Below, piece after piece: positions 1-5,309 of a stretch of 5,354 bases of DNA. Source of the DNA: Opitutaceae bacterium (GTDB taxonomy: Bacteria > Verrucomicrobiota > Verrucomicrobiae > Opitutales > Opitutaceae); the NCBI GenBank assembly GCA_031266495.1, contig JAISAX010000447.1, forward strand, positions 1-5,354, read 5' to 3'. Both the position numbers and the translations under genes were made by a program. The notes beneath the pieces were generated by a model, which was not told the origin of the DNA, searched no databases, and worked only from the letters and a program-made list of their open reading frames with translations. The stretch's first letter is position 1. Each line of letters begins with the position of its first letter.

Positions 1-5
1 CCTTT

Positions 6-106
6 GGCTGCGGGCTGCGGGCTGCGGGCTGCGGGCTGCGGGCTGCGGGCTGCGGGCTGCGGGCTGCGGGCTGCGGGCTGCGGGCTGCGGGCTGCGGGCT
101 GCGGGC
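6..106. repeat. 7-bp tandem repeat array, GGGCTGC x about 14
   Basis: Thirteen perfect GGGCTGC units run from 12 to 102, with a partial unit GGCTGC before them (6-11) and GGGC after them (103-106). No unit carries a substitution, which points to recent expansion by slippage. Because the unit is 7 bp, the array stays open in every frame and reads as a 7-residue repeat (AAGCGLR in one frame). I regard this as fortuitous because no start signal or recognisable protein is attached. The plus strand has GGG tracts separated by 4 nt, which fits the general G-quadruplex pattern. The array lies immediately downstream of the minus-strand promoter at 107-137, so it would form the start of that transcript as GCAGCCC repeats. 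Confidence 0.97.
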
Positions 107-137
107 ATTATACTAACCCCAACCTCCGCGCTGTCAA
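107..137 (-). promoter_or_regulatory. Strong sigma70-type promoter firing leftward out of the window
   Basis: Read on the minus strand, a perfect -35 box TTGACA (137 to 132) is followed after 19 bp by a perfect -10 box TATAAT (112 to 107). Both hexamers match the vegetative consensus in all six positions. The spacer is 2 bp longer than the usual 17. Transcription would start near base 100, inside the heptamer array, and continue past base 1. No gene for it lies in the window, so the target is off the left edge. Promoters this close to consensus often serve stable RNA or other highly expressed genes. That is an inference about the target and cannot be confirmed here. Confidence 0.7.
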
Positions 138-141
138 GCAC

Positions 142-167
142 TTTTGTGACTTTTTTGCGATTTTTTT
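142..167 (-). promoter_or_regulatory. Phased A-tracts / UP-like element upstream of the -35
   Basis: On the minus strand three A-tracts of 7, 6 and 4 bases (167-161, 156-151, 145-142) precede the TTGACA box. Their centres are about 10 to 10.5 bp apart, which is one helical turn. Phased A-tracts bend DNA, and A-rich DNA just upstream of -35 is the known binding site for the RNA polymerase alpha C-terminal domain (UP element). The position, 5 bp from the -35 box, fits that role. Regulation by curvature or alpha contact is inferred from this arrangement. Confidence 0.55.
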
Positions 168-172
168 CGCGC

Positions 173-330
173 ACGGTTCCCCCGCTTTGTACGGTGCGGA
201 ATGGGCGTGGCGGTCGGTCGTCATATGGCTCGGTGTCGCTATAAAGAGGCCTACCTTACCCGGTCTTGTCCGTCTTCTGTCAAGCGCCGTGCTCAGGTAA
301 AACCCTGATTTTTGCCCTTTTTTCCGGATT
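173..330. other. Intergenic stretch with no supported gene
   Basis: No coding region is supported here. The short open frames lack recognisable domains and run into repeats on both sides. The only structure I can point to is the promoter-like motif at 253-283, listed separately. Two further weak items are a CGCAC/GTGCG dyad (170-174 and 194-198), too small and too widely spaced to call, and a T-rich patch at 305-333. Confidence 0.5.
253..283 (-). promoter_or_regulatory. Possible second, weaker promoter with the same spacing
   Basis: A second perfect TTGACA occurs on the minus strand (283 to 278). It is embedded in the string CTTGACAG, which is also present at the main promoter. A -10-like TAAGGT (258 to 253, three of six consensus positions) follows after the same 19-bp spacer. 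It points the same way as the main promoter, 146 bp upstream of it, so the two could be a tandem pair serving one gene beyond the left edge. The poor -10 box keeps confidence low. Confidence 0.22.
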
Positions 331-479
331 TTTCACACAAAGCTCGCAAAGATCGCCAAGTTCCGAACCAAAAAAACCTCACCCCGCCAAACAAGCGATA
401 CCGGGTTTCGTTGCAGTGGCTTCGCTGTCTTTCTTCGCGATCTTCGCGCCCTTTGTGGCCTTTGTGGCCTTTGTGTAAA
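331..479. repeat. Large imperfect inverted repeat with CACAAAGG / GATCGC arms
   Basis: The left arm (331-360) reads ACACAAAG, then CGCAAAGATCGC, then AAG. The reverse complement of the right arm (about 431-479) reads ACACAAAG, then two added CACAAAGGC-like 9-bp units, then GCGAAGATCGCGAAG. The arms are thus complementary except for expansion of the 9-bp unit on the right (plus-strand CTTTGTGGC repeated at 451-475). About 70 bp of unrelated sequence separates them. The layout suits a non-coding palindromic element that could form a cruciform or long RNA hairpin. Similar CACAAAGG-rich intergenic elements occur, as I recall, in many environmental bacterial genomes. Short open frames running through it are not believed to be genes. 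Confidence 0.65.
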
Positions 480-502
480 AATTCCGGAGCGTCCGCGTCC
501 GG
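477..502 (-). terminator. Weak candidate rho-independent terminator for the methyltransferase gene
   Basis: On the minus strand, CCGGA (502-498) can pair with TCCGG (488-484) around a 9-nt loop. The stem is followed by AA and then five T (481-477). It lies about 80 nt past the methyltransferase stop, in the right orientation. The stem is only 5 bp and the T-run is displaced by two A, so this is a tentative call. Confidence 0.25.
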
Positions 503-547
503 CGGGCGCATGTCCCGGCCTCCTGATTGTCTGACCGGGCGGGTTTT

Positions 548-580
548 CCTTTAGCGGTTTTTAGCGTCCTTTAGCGGTTT
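548..580. repeat. Degenerate 10-bp tandem repeat (CGCTAAAGG type)
   Basis: A 13-bp direct repeat, CCTTTAGCGGTTT, occurs at 548-560 and again at 568-580, with a diverged third copy (TTAGCGT) between them. On the minus strand this is CGCTAAA three times at about 10-bp intervals. The last bases touch the methyltransferase stop codon, so the repeat would lie in that gene's 3' untranslated region. It belongs to the style of short, AT-richer intergenic tandem repeats and codes for nothing recognisable. Confidence 0.6.
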
Positions 581-1398
581 CAACTTCCGGATCGATCAGC
601 CGCGCGCCGCGCCACCCAGAAGCGGCATTCGTCGGAAAAATTGCGGACGGCGCGGGTTTCCTTCGCCACCTCGCGGCGGAGGGCGTCCCGGGTGTGCCGC
701 CAGCCGGTGGCTTTCAGGTCTTCGAGGATTTCCGTGCGGTCGGGCAGGTGCATGAAGGTGCGGCCGAGGTCGTCCTCGAAATAGCGGTCGCCGAACTCGC
801 GCAGGATCGGGTCCTGCCGCCCTTCGAGCCAGCGCTTCAGCTCCAGCCGCCAGAGGAGTTGTTCGGCGGGCGAGTGGTCGCGGTCGTGCGTGGTGAACAT
901 CAGCGGCGCCCCCGGCCGGCAGACGGCGTGGAACTGGCGCAGCGCCTTGCGGCGGTTGCGGCGGCCGGGGATCTGCATGAGGCCGTTGAACATGAAAAAC
1001 ACGCCGTCGAACGGTGCGCGCTCCGTCGCCAGCGGGTGCGCGGCGAGGTGGCGGGCGTCGGCATGGAAAAAGGTGATGCTCGCCCGGCGTTCGTCGGCGA
1101 GCGATTGGGCCTGGGCGAGCAGTTCCTCGGCAAAATCGAAGGCCGTGAGTTTCCGGTAGCCGAGCGCCGCGAGCGCAATGCTCACCCGCCCGGCTCCGCA
1201 TCCGGCTTCGAGCAGGCTGGCGGCGCGGTCCGGGAAATAGCGTTCGAAAAGCAGGCGTTCCGACTGCCAGAGCCCGAGTTCGTGCGCGGCCTTCGTGTAG
1301 TGGACGACCGCCCGCACGTCGTTAAAATCCTCGCGCACGATGGCGGAGGAGATTCTGGAGGGAGCGGTCGCGGAAGATGCAGATGCAGCGGAAGCCAT
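580..1398 (-). CDS. Class I SAM-dependent methyltransferase, substrate unknown
   Basis: The 272-residue product has the Rossmann-type methyltransferase core expected to move a methyl group from S-adenosylmethionine to an unknown acceptor in the cytoplasm. Motif I is LLEAGCGAGR (62-71), the glycine-rich SAM loop. An acidic residue after strand 2 (D88 in LTAFDFAEELL) fits ribose binding. HADARHL (112-118) fits motif III, and FDGVFFMFNGLMQIP (130-144) fits motif IV. RPGAPLMFTTHDRD (161-174) follows. The pattern matches the broad Methyltransf_11/25 group, and no feature identifies the substrate. The ATG at 1398 is the furthest upstream start, since an in-frame TGA lies 9 nt before it. The first 20 residues are Ala/Ser-rich and poorly conserved in style, and no Shine-Dalgarno is seen, so a GTG at 1338 (V21) is an alternative. 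The gene stands alone, divergent from the DUF3857 gene. Confidence 0.92.
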   Translation of the reverse strand: MASAASASSATAPSRISSAIVREDFNDVRAVVHYTKAAHELGLWQSERLLFERYFPDRAASLLEAGCGAGRVSIALAALGYRKLTAFDFAEELLAQAQSLADERRASITFFHADARHLAAHPLATERAPFDGVFFMFNGLMQIPGRRNRRKALRQFHAVCRPGAPLMFTTHDRDHSPAEQLLWRLELKRWLEGRQDPILREFGDRYFEDDLGRTFMHLPDRTEILEDLKATGWRHTRDALRREVAKETRAVRNFSDECRFWVARRAADRSGS

Positions 1399-1463
1399 CG
1401 GGACAAATCAGGAAGACCAAAGGCTGGATGACGCCTCTTTTCAATCCCCGAGCCTGTGCCCGC

Positions 1464-1543
1464 CGTGGCACGGGCATCCCTGCCCGTGTCCGGAGGGCGG
1501 GGTGCCTCGTGCTGTCCATGGCGGGCAGGATGCCCGCGCCACG
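1464..1543. repeat. REP-like 80-bp palindromic element
   Basis: Bases 1464-1479 (CGTGGCACGGGCATCC) are complementary to 1528-1543 (GGATGCCCGCGCCACG) at 15 of 16 positions. Two smaller hairpins sit inside: CACGGGCA/TGCCCGTG with a TCCC loop (1469-1488) and GCGGGCA/TGCCCGC with a GGA loop (1521-1537). The element can therefore fold as one long stem or as two adjacent hairpins, as in REP/BIME elements. It lies in the divergent intergenic region between two genes. GGGCATCCTGCCCG-type repeats are, as far as I recall, common in Verrucomicrobia. An open frame runs through it into the downstream gene, but the element itself argues that this part is not coding. Confidence 0.8.
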
Positions 1544-1631
1544 TCAAGCCCGCACGAAACGCACATTCTTTGTCCGCCAATGCGTTTTCCGGAATGTACG
1601 TCGCGGTCAGAATCTGTCGTTTTACGTGCCC

Positions 1632-3923
1632 ATGTCCGCCTCCAGTACGCTCCTCCCGGAAAAAACCGGGCCTTCTGCCCCCGGCTCCGGCAACAACATC
1701 CGTGGCCTCATCGATGAAGCGCGCAACCGCATCCGGATCGGTCCCCTGCCCGACTGGATCATGCCACCGGTAACCGATATTGAAACCGGGGCGCGCGCCG
1801 GTGACGCCGCCACCTGGCTCCTGATCGATCGCCAGGAACACGCCGTCCACTCCCGGAGCTTCATCCACACCGTCGTGCGTCTGGAAAACATGCAGGCAGT
1901 GCAACACCACTCGCAATGGCGGCTCACCCTCGATCCCCGCACCGAGCACATTACATTGCACTCGGTCTGCATCCGGCGCGGCGAACAGGTCTTCGAGCAT
2001 GCCCGGCTCGATAACATCCACCTCCTCCAGCGTGAAGAATCCCTCGAACATTTCATGCTGCATGGCTGTTTCACCTTGCTGATCGTACTGGAAGACGTTC
2101 GTCCCGGCGACATCATCGAGTCGTCCTGCACGATCGAACGCCACCCCCGCGTTCTCTCCGGCTACACCGCAACCGTCTTCAGCCTGCCCCTTGATGCCGT
2201 CACCGGGCGCTACCGTTTCTCGGTCACACTTCCCGCCGGGCGCCCCCTGCGCTGGAAAACCGTGCCCGCCGGTCTCGAGCCGGTCAGGACACCGGCGCCC
2301 GGCACCGCCGGTCTTGCCCGCTGGACCTGGAACAGCGATGAAAGAACCGTCACGGAAGCCGGCGAACCCGCCGCGCCCGAATGGAATATCATTGCCCCGT
2401 GGATACAGGTGTCGGATTGCCCGGACTGGGGGGCAATCGCCCGCTCCCTCCACCAGGCCTGGCCGGAGGCCCCGGAAGACGCCGCGGCGGCCCCCGCCCT
2501 CGGGAAGCTCATGGCGGAAATCGAGGCCGCCGGCCCCGGCATCGCTGCCCGCACCGAAAAAGCCATCCGGCTCGTCCAGGACGAGCACCGGTACCTGAGC
2601 GTGGGCACGGAGCTCGGCGGCTTCGTGCCCGTGCCGCCGGAGACCACGGCCCGCCGCCGCTTCGGTGACTGCAAGGATCTCACCCTCCTGCTCGTCGTCC
2701 TGCTGCGCCGCCTCGGCCTTGCCGCCCGCCCCGTTCTGGTCAGCCCCGGCCTCGGCAACGCCCTTTCCGGCCTGCTTCCCTCGCCGTATCTCTTCGGGCA
2801 CGTCATCGTCGAACTCACATTCGATGGCAATACCCGCTGGATTGATCCCACCCTGTCCTGGCAGGGCGGCGGGCCTGCCGGACGCAGCCTGCCCGACCAT
2901 GTCGCCGGCCTGCCCATCGATCCCGACGCCACCGGCCTGATCGCTCCGCCCGAAGGCAACACGGCGCGAGCCGGCGAATACTGCCAGCGCGAGACCATTT
3001 TGCCCGATACCACCGGCTCCCCGAGCCTCGTCGAGGTGGTCACTCAGGCCACCGGAATGCATGCCGACCGCCTGCGCAGCCAACTGGCGCACGCCGGACC
3101 GGATGCCCTGGCCAGAGACCGTCTCGAGGCATTTGCCCACCGTTTCGGGGAAGCAAAACGCATCGCCGCCATCGCCCTCCGGGATGACCGCGAGACCAAT
3201 GAATTTGTCATCGTCGATGCGTACGAAGCGCCGAAACTCGTCCATATCGATCACACCGCACGGACCAGCCAGCTCCTGATTCCCCCCTCCCTCATCCAGG
3301 AGGCGCTGGTGTATCCGGGGCCGGATCGCAAACAGCCGGTCCGGCTTCCCTTTCCGCTCCGGATCACCCAGATCCGGCATATCTGCGCAACCGCCCTCCC
3401 CCGGCAAGGACACGGCCGCGAGCATCTGGAGACACCGTCTCTGCGTCTGAATGTAGAGCGTTCCGTGTCACCCGGCACGTGGTCGATCACCGTTTCGCTG
3501 GAAACACTCCGCGATCACGTGGCCGCCGTCGATCTCGCCAGCCATCGCCAATTGCTCGAACGCTTCGCCAAAGCGACAAACTGGAGCATCACGCGCCCGT
3601 CCGGCTGTCCGCGCCGACGCCGTCCTCCCGGCTTCGGCCAGCTCCCGACATCACGGGCGGCCGCCACAGGCGAACAGGCCACACCGGCAATTGTGCCGAT
3701 GGCGACCGATGCCGCCGGGTTGAAGCGTGGTGTCTCCTCGTCGGCATCGGGCCGGCGCCGCAAGAATCAGGGCAACGCCGACGCCGCGAACGACGGGCGC
3801 AGCTTCCGGCGACGCCGCCGCCGGCGCTCCCGCAGCACCACCCTGGCGGTCAGCGGCGCAGGCATCGTGCTTTTCCTGTTGATTGTGATGGCCCGGTTTT
3901 TGCTCTCCGTACTCGCCAACTGA
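1632..3923 (+). CDS. DUF3857 and transglutaminase-core protein with C-terminal membrane anchor
   Basis: The product is 763 residues from the ATG at 1632. The frame is open back to 1377, but that part contains the REP-like palindrome, so I start after it; no Shine-Dalgarno decides the point. Residues about 60-235 match DUF3857 in style (RLTLDPRTEHITLH; LEDVRPGDIIESS). Residues about 300-410 are a transglutaminase/protease-like core with an apparently intact triad: C347 in RRFGDCKDLT, H390 in FGHVIVEL and D405 in RWIDPT. This fold catalyses acyl transfer or peptide cleavage through the cysteine; the substrate is unknown. The remainder (about 410-715) is not recognised. Residues 723-735 are Arg-rich with seven consecutive Arg, followed by one hydrophobic helix (about 736-763) containing R755. 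There is no N-terminal signal peptide, so the enzyme is predicted to be tail-anchored with its bulk in the cytoplasm. The gene is convergent with the membrane protein gene on its right. Confidence 0.88.
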   Translation: MSASSTLLPEKTGPSAPGSGNNIRGLIDEARNRIRIGPLPDWIMPPVTDIETGARAGDAATWLLIDRQEHAVHSRSFIHTVVRLENMQAVQHHSQWRLTLDPRTEHITLHSVCIRRGEQVFEHARLDNIHLLQREESLEHFMLHGCFTLLIVLEDVRPGDIIESSCTIERHPRVLSGYTATVFSLPLDAVTGRYRFSVTLPAGRPLRWKTVPAGLEPVRTPAPGTAGLARWTWNSDERTVTEAGEPAAPEWNIIAPWIQVSDCPDWGAIARSLHQAWPEAPEDAAAAPALGKLMAEIEAAGPGIAARTEKAIRLVQDEHRYLSVGTELGGFVPVPPETTARRRFGDCKDLTLLLVVLLRRLGLAARPVLVSPGLGNALSGLLPSPYLFGHVIVELTFDGNTRWIDPTLSWQGGGPAGRSLPDHVAGLPIDPDATGLIAPPEGNTARAGEYCQRETILPDTTGSPSLVEVVTQATGMHADRLRSQLAHAGPDALARDRLEAFAHRFGEAKRIAAIALRDDRETNEFVIVDAYEAPKLVHIDHTARTSQLLIPPSLIQEALVYPGPDRKQPVRLPFPLRITQIRHICATALPRQGHGREHLETPSLRLNVERSVSPGTWSITVSLETLRDHVAAVDLASHRQLLERFAKATNWSITRPSGCPRRRRPPGFGQLPTSRAAATGEQATPAIVPMATDAAGLKRGVSSSASGRRRKNQGNADAANDGRSFRRRRRRRSRSTTLAVSGAGIVLFLLIVMARFLLSVLAN

Positions 3924-3970
3924 ATACAGCATGCCGGCCTGCGGCAACGATCTGTGGCTGCCCATCCGAT

Positions 3971-3985
3971 CCCCCCCCCCCCCCC
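3971..3985. repeat. Homopolymer run of 15 C between convergent genes
   Basis: Fifteen consecutive C lie in the 71-bp gap between the DUF3857 stop (3923) and the membrane-gene stop (3995), followed by T and CCCC. Such a tract is prone to slippage, but it lies downstream of both stop codons, so length changes would not alter either protein. I see no good terminator hairpin in the gap; GCATGCCGGCCTGC (3929-3942) is a near-palindrome but too compact to be convincing. Confidence 0.9.
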
Positions 3986-3994
3986 TCCCCTTCC

Positions 3995-5221
3995 CTACCG
4001 GTCCGGTCCTGTCCGGGGAGAGCAACGGAATCCGGATGGATTGAGCCAGGCGGCGACGGCGGCGCATTCGATTCCGAACGGGAGGTAGCCAAGGAACCCG
4101 GGCAGCGGCATCTCGAACACCTGAAACCCGTGCACCCACGGCACGGCATAAACCCATTTGGCGAAACTGTGCCAGTTCCACATTTCCCAGAAAAAACCGC
4201 ACAGGAGCGCGGCCACCGCAAACCGGACGGGCAGCCTCCAGTCGCCGGTTTCGAGAACATCGAGCACCGTGCGCCCGCCGGACACGATCCGGATAACGAG
4301 GAACACCAGCAGCGGGGAAATCCACAACAGCGGGTAGGCAAACTGCGGATACACAACAATGCCGCCCAGCCCCGCCAGCGCGCCGGACGCCATCGCGGCC
4401 AGGCTCAACCGGCTGCGCGCCCGCCAGCGGACCATGCCGCACAGACGGGCATCCGTGAACGGGGCAAAATTCTCCAGCAACGAAGCCGTGGCGACGACGG
4501 CGGGCAAGACCGTCGAAAAACTGCACGTGGCGAACAGGAAATATTCACCCGCCCCCATGTGCCCGACGCCGAGGTAATACCAGTTCCATACGTACCGGTT
4601 GAGGTATTCGAAAAACCACCAGAACGCCGCGCTCGCGGGAAACAACGCCGCATAGGCGCACGGACGCGCCACCAGCGGACAACTCCCGGAAAACCGGACA
4701 TCGAGCGCATTGACGACGAAAATGTATCCACCCCACAAAAACAGATACGTATGCGGCTGAAACGGGGCGAACCACGCAAACCGGTTCCATGCCAGTATCC
4801 AGGCCCCGGTGACAAGCAACAGGCCCGCCCGGCCAAACCACGGAAACGGAAACCGGGGAACTCGCCGCGCCTGTTTGCCACCGCTTGCACCGCCGCTTGC
4901 GCCGCCGCGCCTGGCAGGCCCGCGCAAAAGACGTCGCACGAACGGCCCGCAGGTCAACATCCCGAACACCAGGACTCCGCAAAACACCGCCAGGGAAAAC
5001 GGACACCGTTCGTTCCACAATTTTGAAGGATCGGCCCCCCAGTCCTCGGTGCGCGGCGGAAACACGAGCAAACCGTCGATCAGATCCTGCCGCCCTCCAG
5101 CGATCGCGAACACCAGAGGCGTACCCAGCAGGATTGCCGCGAGCAGCAGATAATGCAGCACGCGCCGCACAAAACGCGGCGCATCGTTCCCGACAGTACC
5201 GGAATGCAAACCGAAAGACAT
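3995..5221 (-). CDS. Uncharacterised multi-pass membrane protein with aromatic-rich W/E/H motifs
   Basis: The 408-residue product has about ten hydrophobic segments, near residues 22-42, 75-95, 132-150, 158-174, 186-205, 226-248, 272-291, 295-312, 332-347 and 376-393. The positively charged N-terminus (RFVRR) and first large loop (96-131, Arg-rich with a GGASGGASGG linker) place both in the cytoplasm by the positive-inside rule. Two stretches look strongly constrained: WWFFEYLNRYVWNWYYLG (201-218), and WEMWNWHSFAKW (345-356) followed by FEMPLPGFLGYLPFGIEC (369-386). Their Trp, Glu, His and Asn residues at membrane boundaries suggest an active or binding site. I recall similar motifs in unnamed bacterial membrane proteins but cannot assign a function. 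The ATG at 5221 has no Shine-Dalgarno; no other ATG, GTG or TTG lies in frame close upstream. The gene is convergent with the DUF3857 gene and has no operon partner in the window. Confidence 0.88.
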   Translation of the reverse strand: MSFGLHSGTVGNDAPRFVRRVLHYLLLAAILLGTPLVFAIAGGRQDLIDGLLVFPPRTEDWGADPSKLWNERCPFSLAVFCGVLVFGMLTCGPFVRRLLRGPARRGGASGGASGGKQARRVPRFPFPWFGRAGLLLVTGAWILAWNRFAWFAPFQPHTYLFLWGGYIFVVNALDVRFSGSCPLVARPCAYAALFPASAAFWWFFEYLNRYVWNWYYLGVGHMGAGEYFLFATCSFSTVLPAVVATASLLENFAPFTDARLCGMVRWRARSRLSLAAMASGALAGLGGIVVYPQFAYPLLWISPLLVFLVIRIVSGGRTVLDVLETGDWRLPVRFAVAALLCGFFWEMWNWHSFAKWVYAVPWVHGFQVFEMPLPGFLGYLPFGIECAAVAAWLNPSGFRCSPRTGPDR

Positions 5222-5233
5222 CGTAATGCGTAA

Positions 5234-5262
5234 ATGATACCGGAAAGTGTCCCTTGAAAAGG
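5234..5262 (-). promoter_or_regulatory. Possible promoter of the membrane protein gene, with a small dyad
   Basis: On the minus strand a -10-like TATCAT (5239 to 5234, five of six consensus positions) lies about 12 bp before the ATG. The -35 region is poor: TTTTCA at 15-bp spacing is the best match. The -35 zone overlaps a small inverted repeat, CCCTT-N3-AAGGG (5251-5263), which could be an operator half-site pair. The predicted 5' leader would be only a few bases, close to leaderless. Confidence 0.3.
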
Positions 5263-5286
5263 GAAATGCGCCCCTGCGTAGCCCTG

Positions 5287-5309
5287 GGCCGCGCCGCGGG
5301 GGCGCGGCC
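5287..5309. repeat. Perfect 9-bp GC hairpin
   Basis: GGCCGCGCC (5287-5295) and GGCGCGGCC (5301-5309) are perfect reverse complements around the loop GCGGG. The stem is entirely G/C and very stable. No T-run follows on the plus strand (a G-run does instead), so it is not a standard terminator. It sits directly before the G-dominated tail and may be where sequencing or assembly quality fell. Confidence 0.8.

Noticed and set aside
4..300. 98-codon plus-strand frame beginning in the heptamer array
   Set aside because: The first third is only the tandem repeat read as AAGCGLR, and the rest crosses the promoter elements. No domain, start signal or plausible product.
6..479. CRISPR array
   Set aside because: The 7-bp units are contiguous without spacers, and the 331-479 element is a single inverted repeat. 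No cas genes are present.
512..545. CCCGG...CCGGG followed by GGGTTTT on the plus strand as a terminator
   Set aside because: The stem is 5 bp with a 16-nt loop, and there is no plus-strand gene upstream that would need it.
694..1431. 245-codon plus-strand frame opposite the methyltransferase gene
   Set aside because: It is the antisense shadow of a gene with clear SAM-binding motifs and has no recognisable domain of its own.
1415..1444. TTGAAA (1444 to 1439, minus) as a -35 box for the methyltransferase gene
   Set aside because: The -10 candidate at the right spacing (TTTGGT) matches only three of six positions, so the promoter call is not supported.
1377..1631. 85-codon N-terminal extension of the DUF3857 protein
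   Set aside because: The extension translates the REP-like palindrome and overlaps the start of the divergent methyltransferase gene. The recognisable protein begins after 1632.
1182..3425. 747-codon open frame on the minus strand, antisense to the DUF3857 gene
   Set aside because: It is a GC-rich shadow frame. The plus strand encodes recognisable DUF3857 and transglutaminase motifs over the same bases, while the antisense product is low-complexity and Gly/Asp/Glu-rich with no domain, and it runs out of frame into the methyltransferase gene.
3479..5026. 515-codon open frame on the plus strand over the end of the DUF3857 gene and most of the membrane gene
   Set aside because: The translation is Pro/Arg/Gln-rich without domains and reads through the C15 tract. 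The minus strand of the same region encodes a coherent multi-helix membrane protein.
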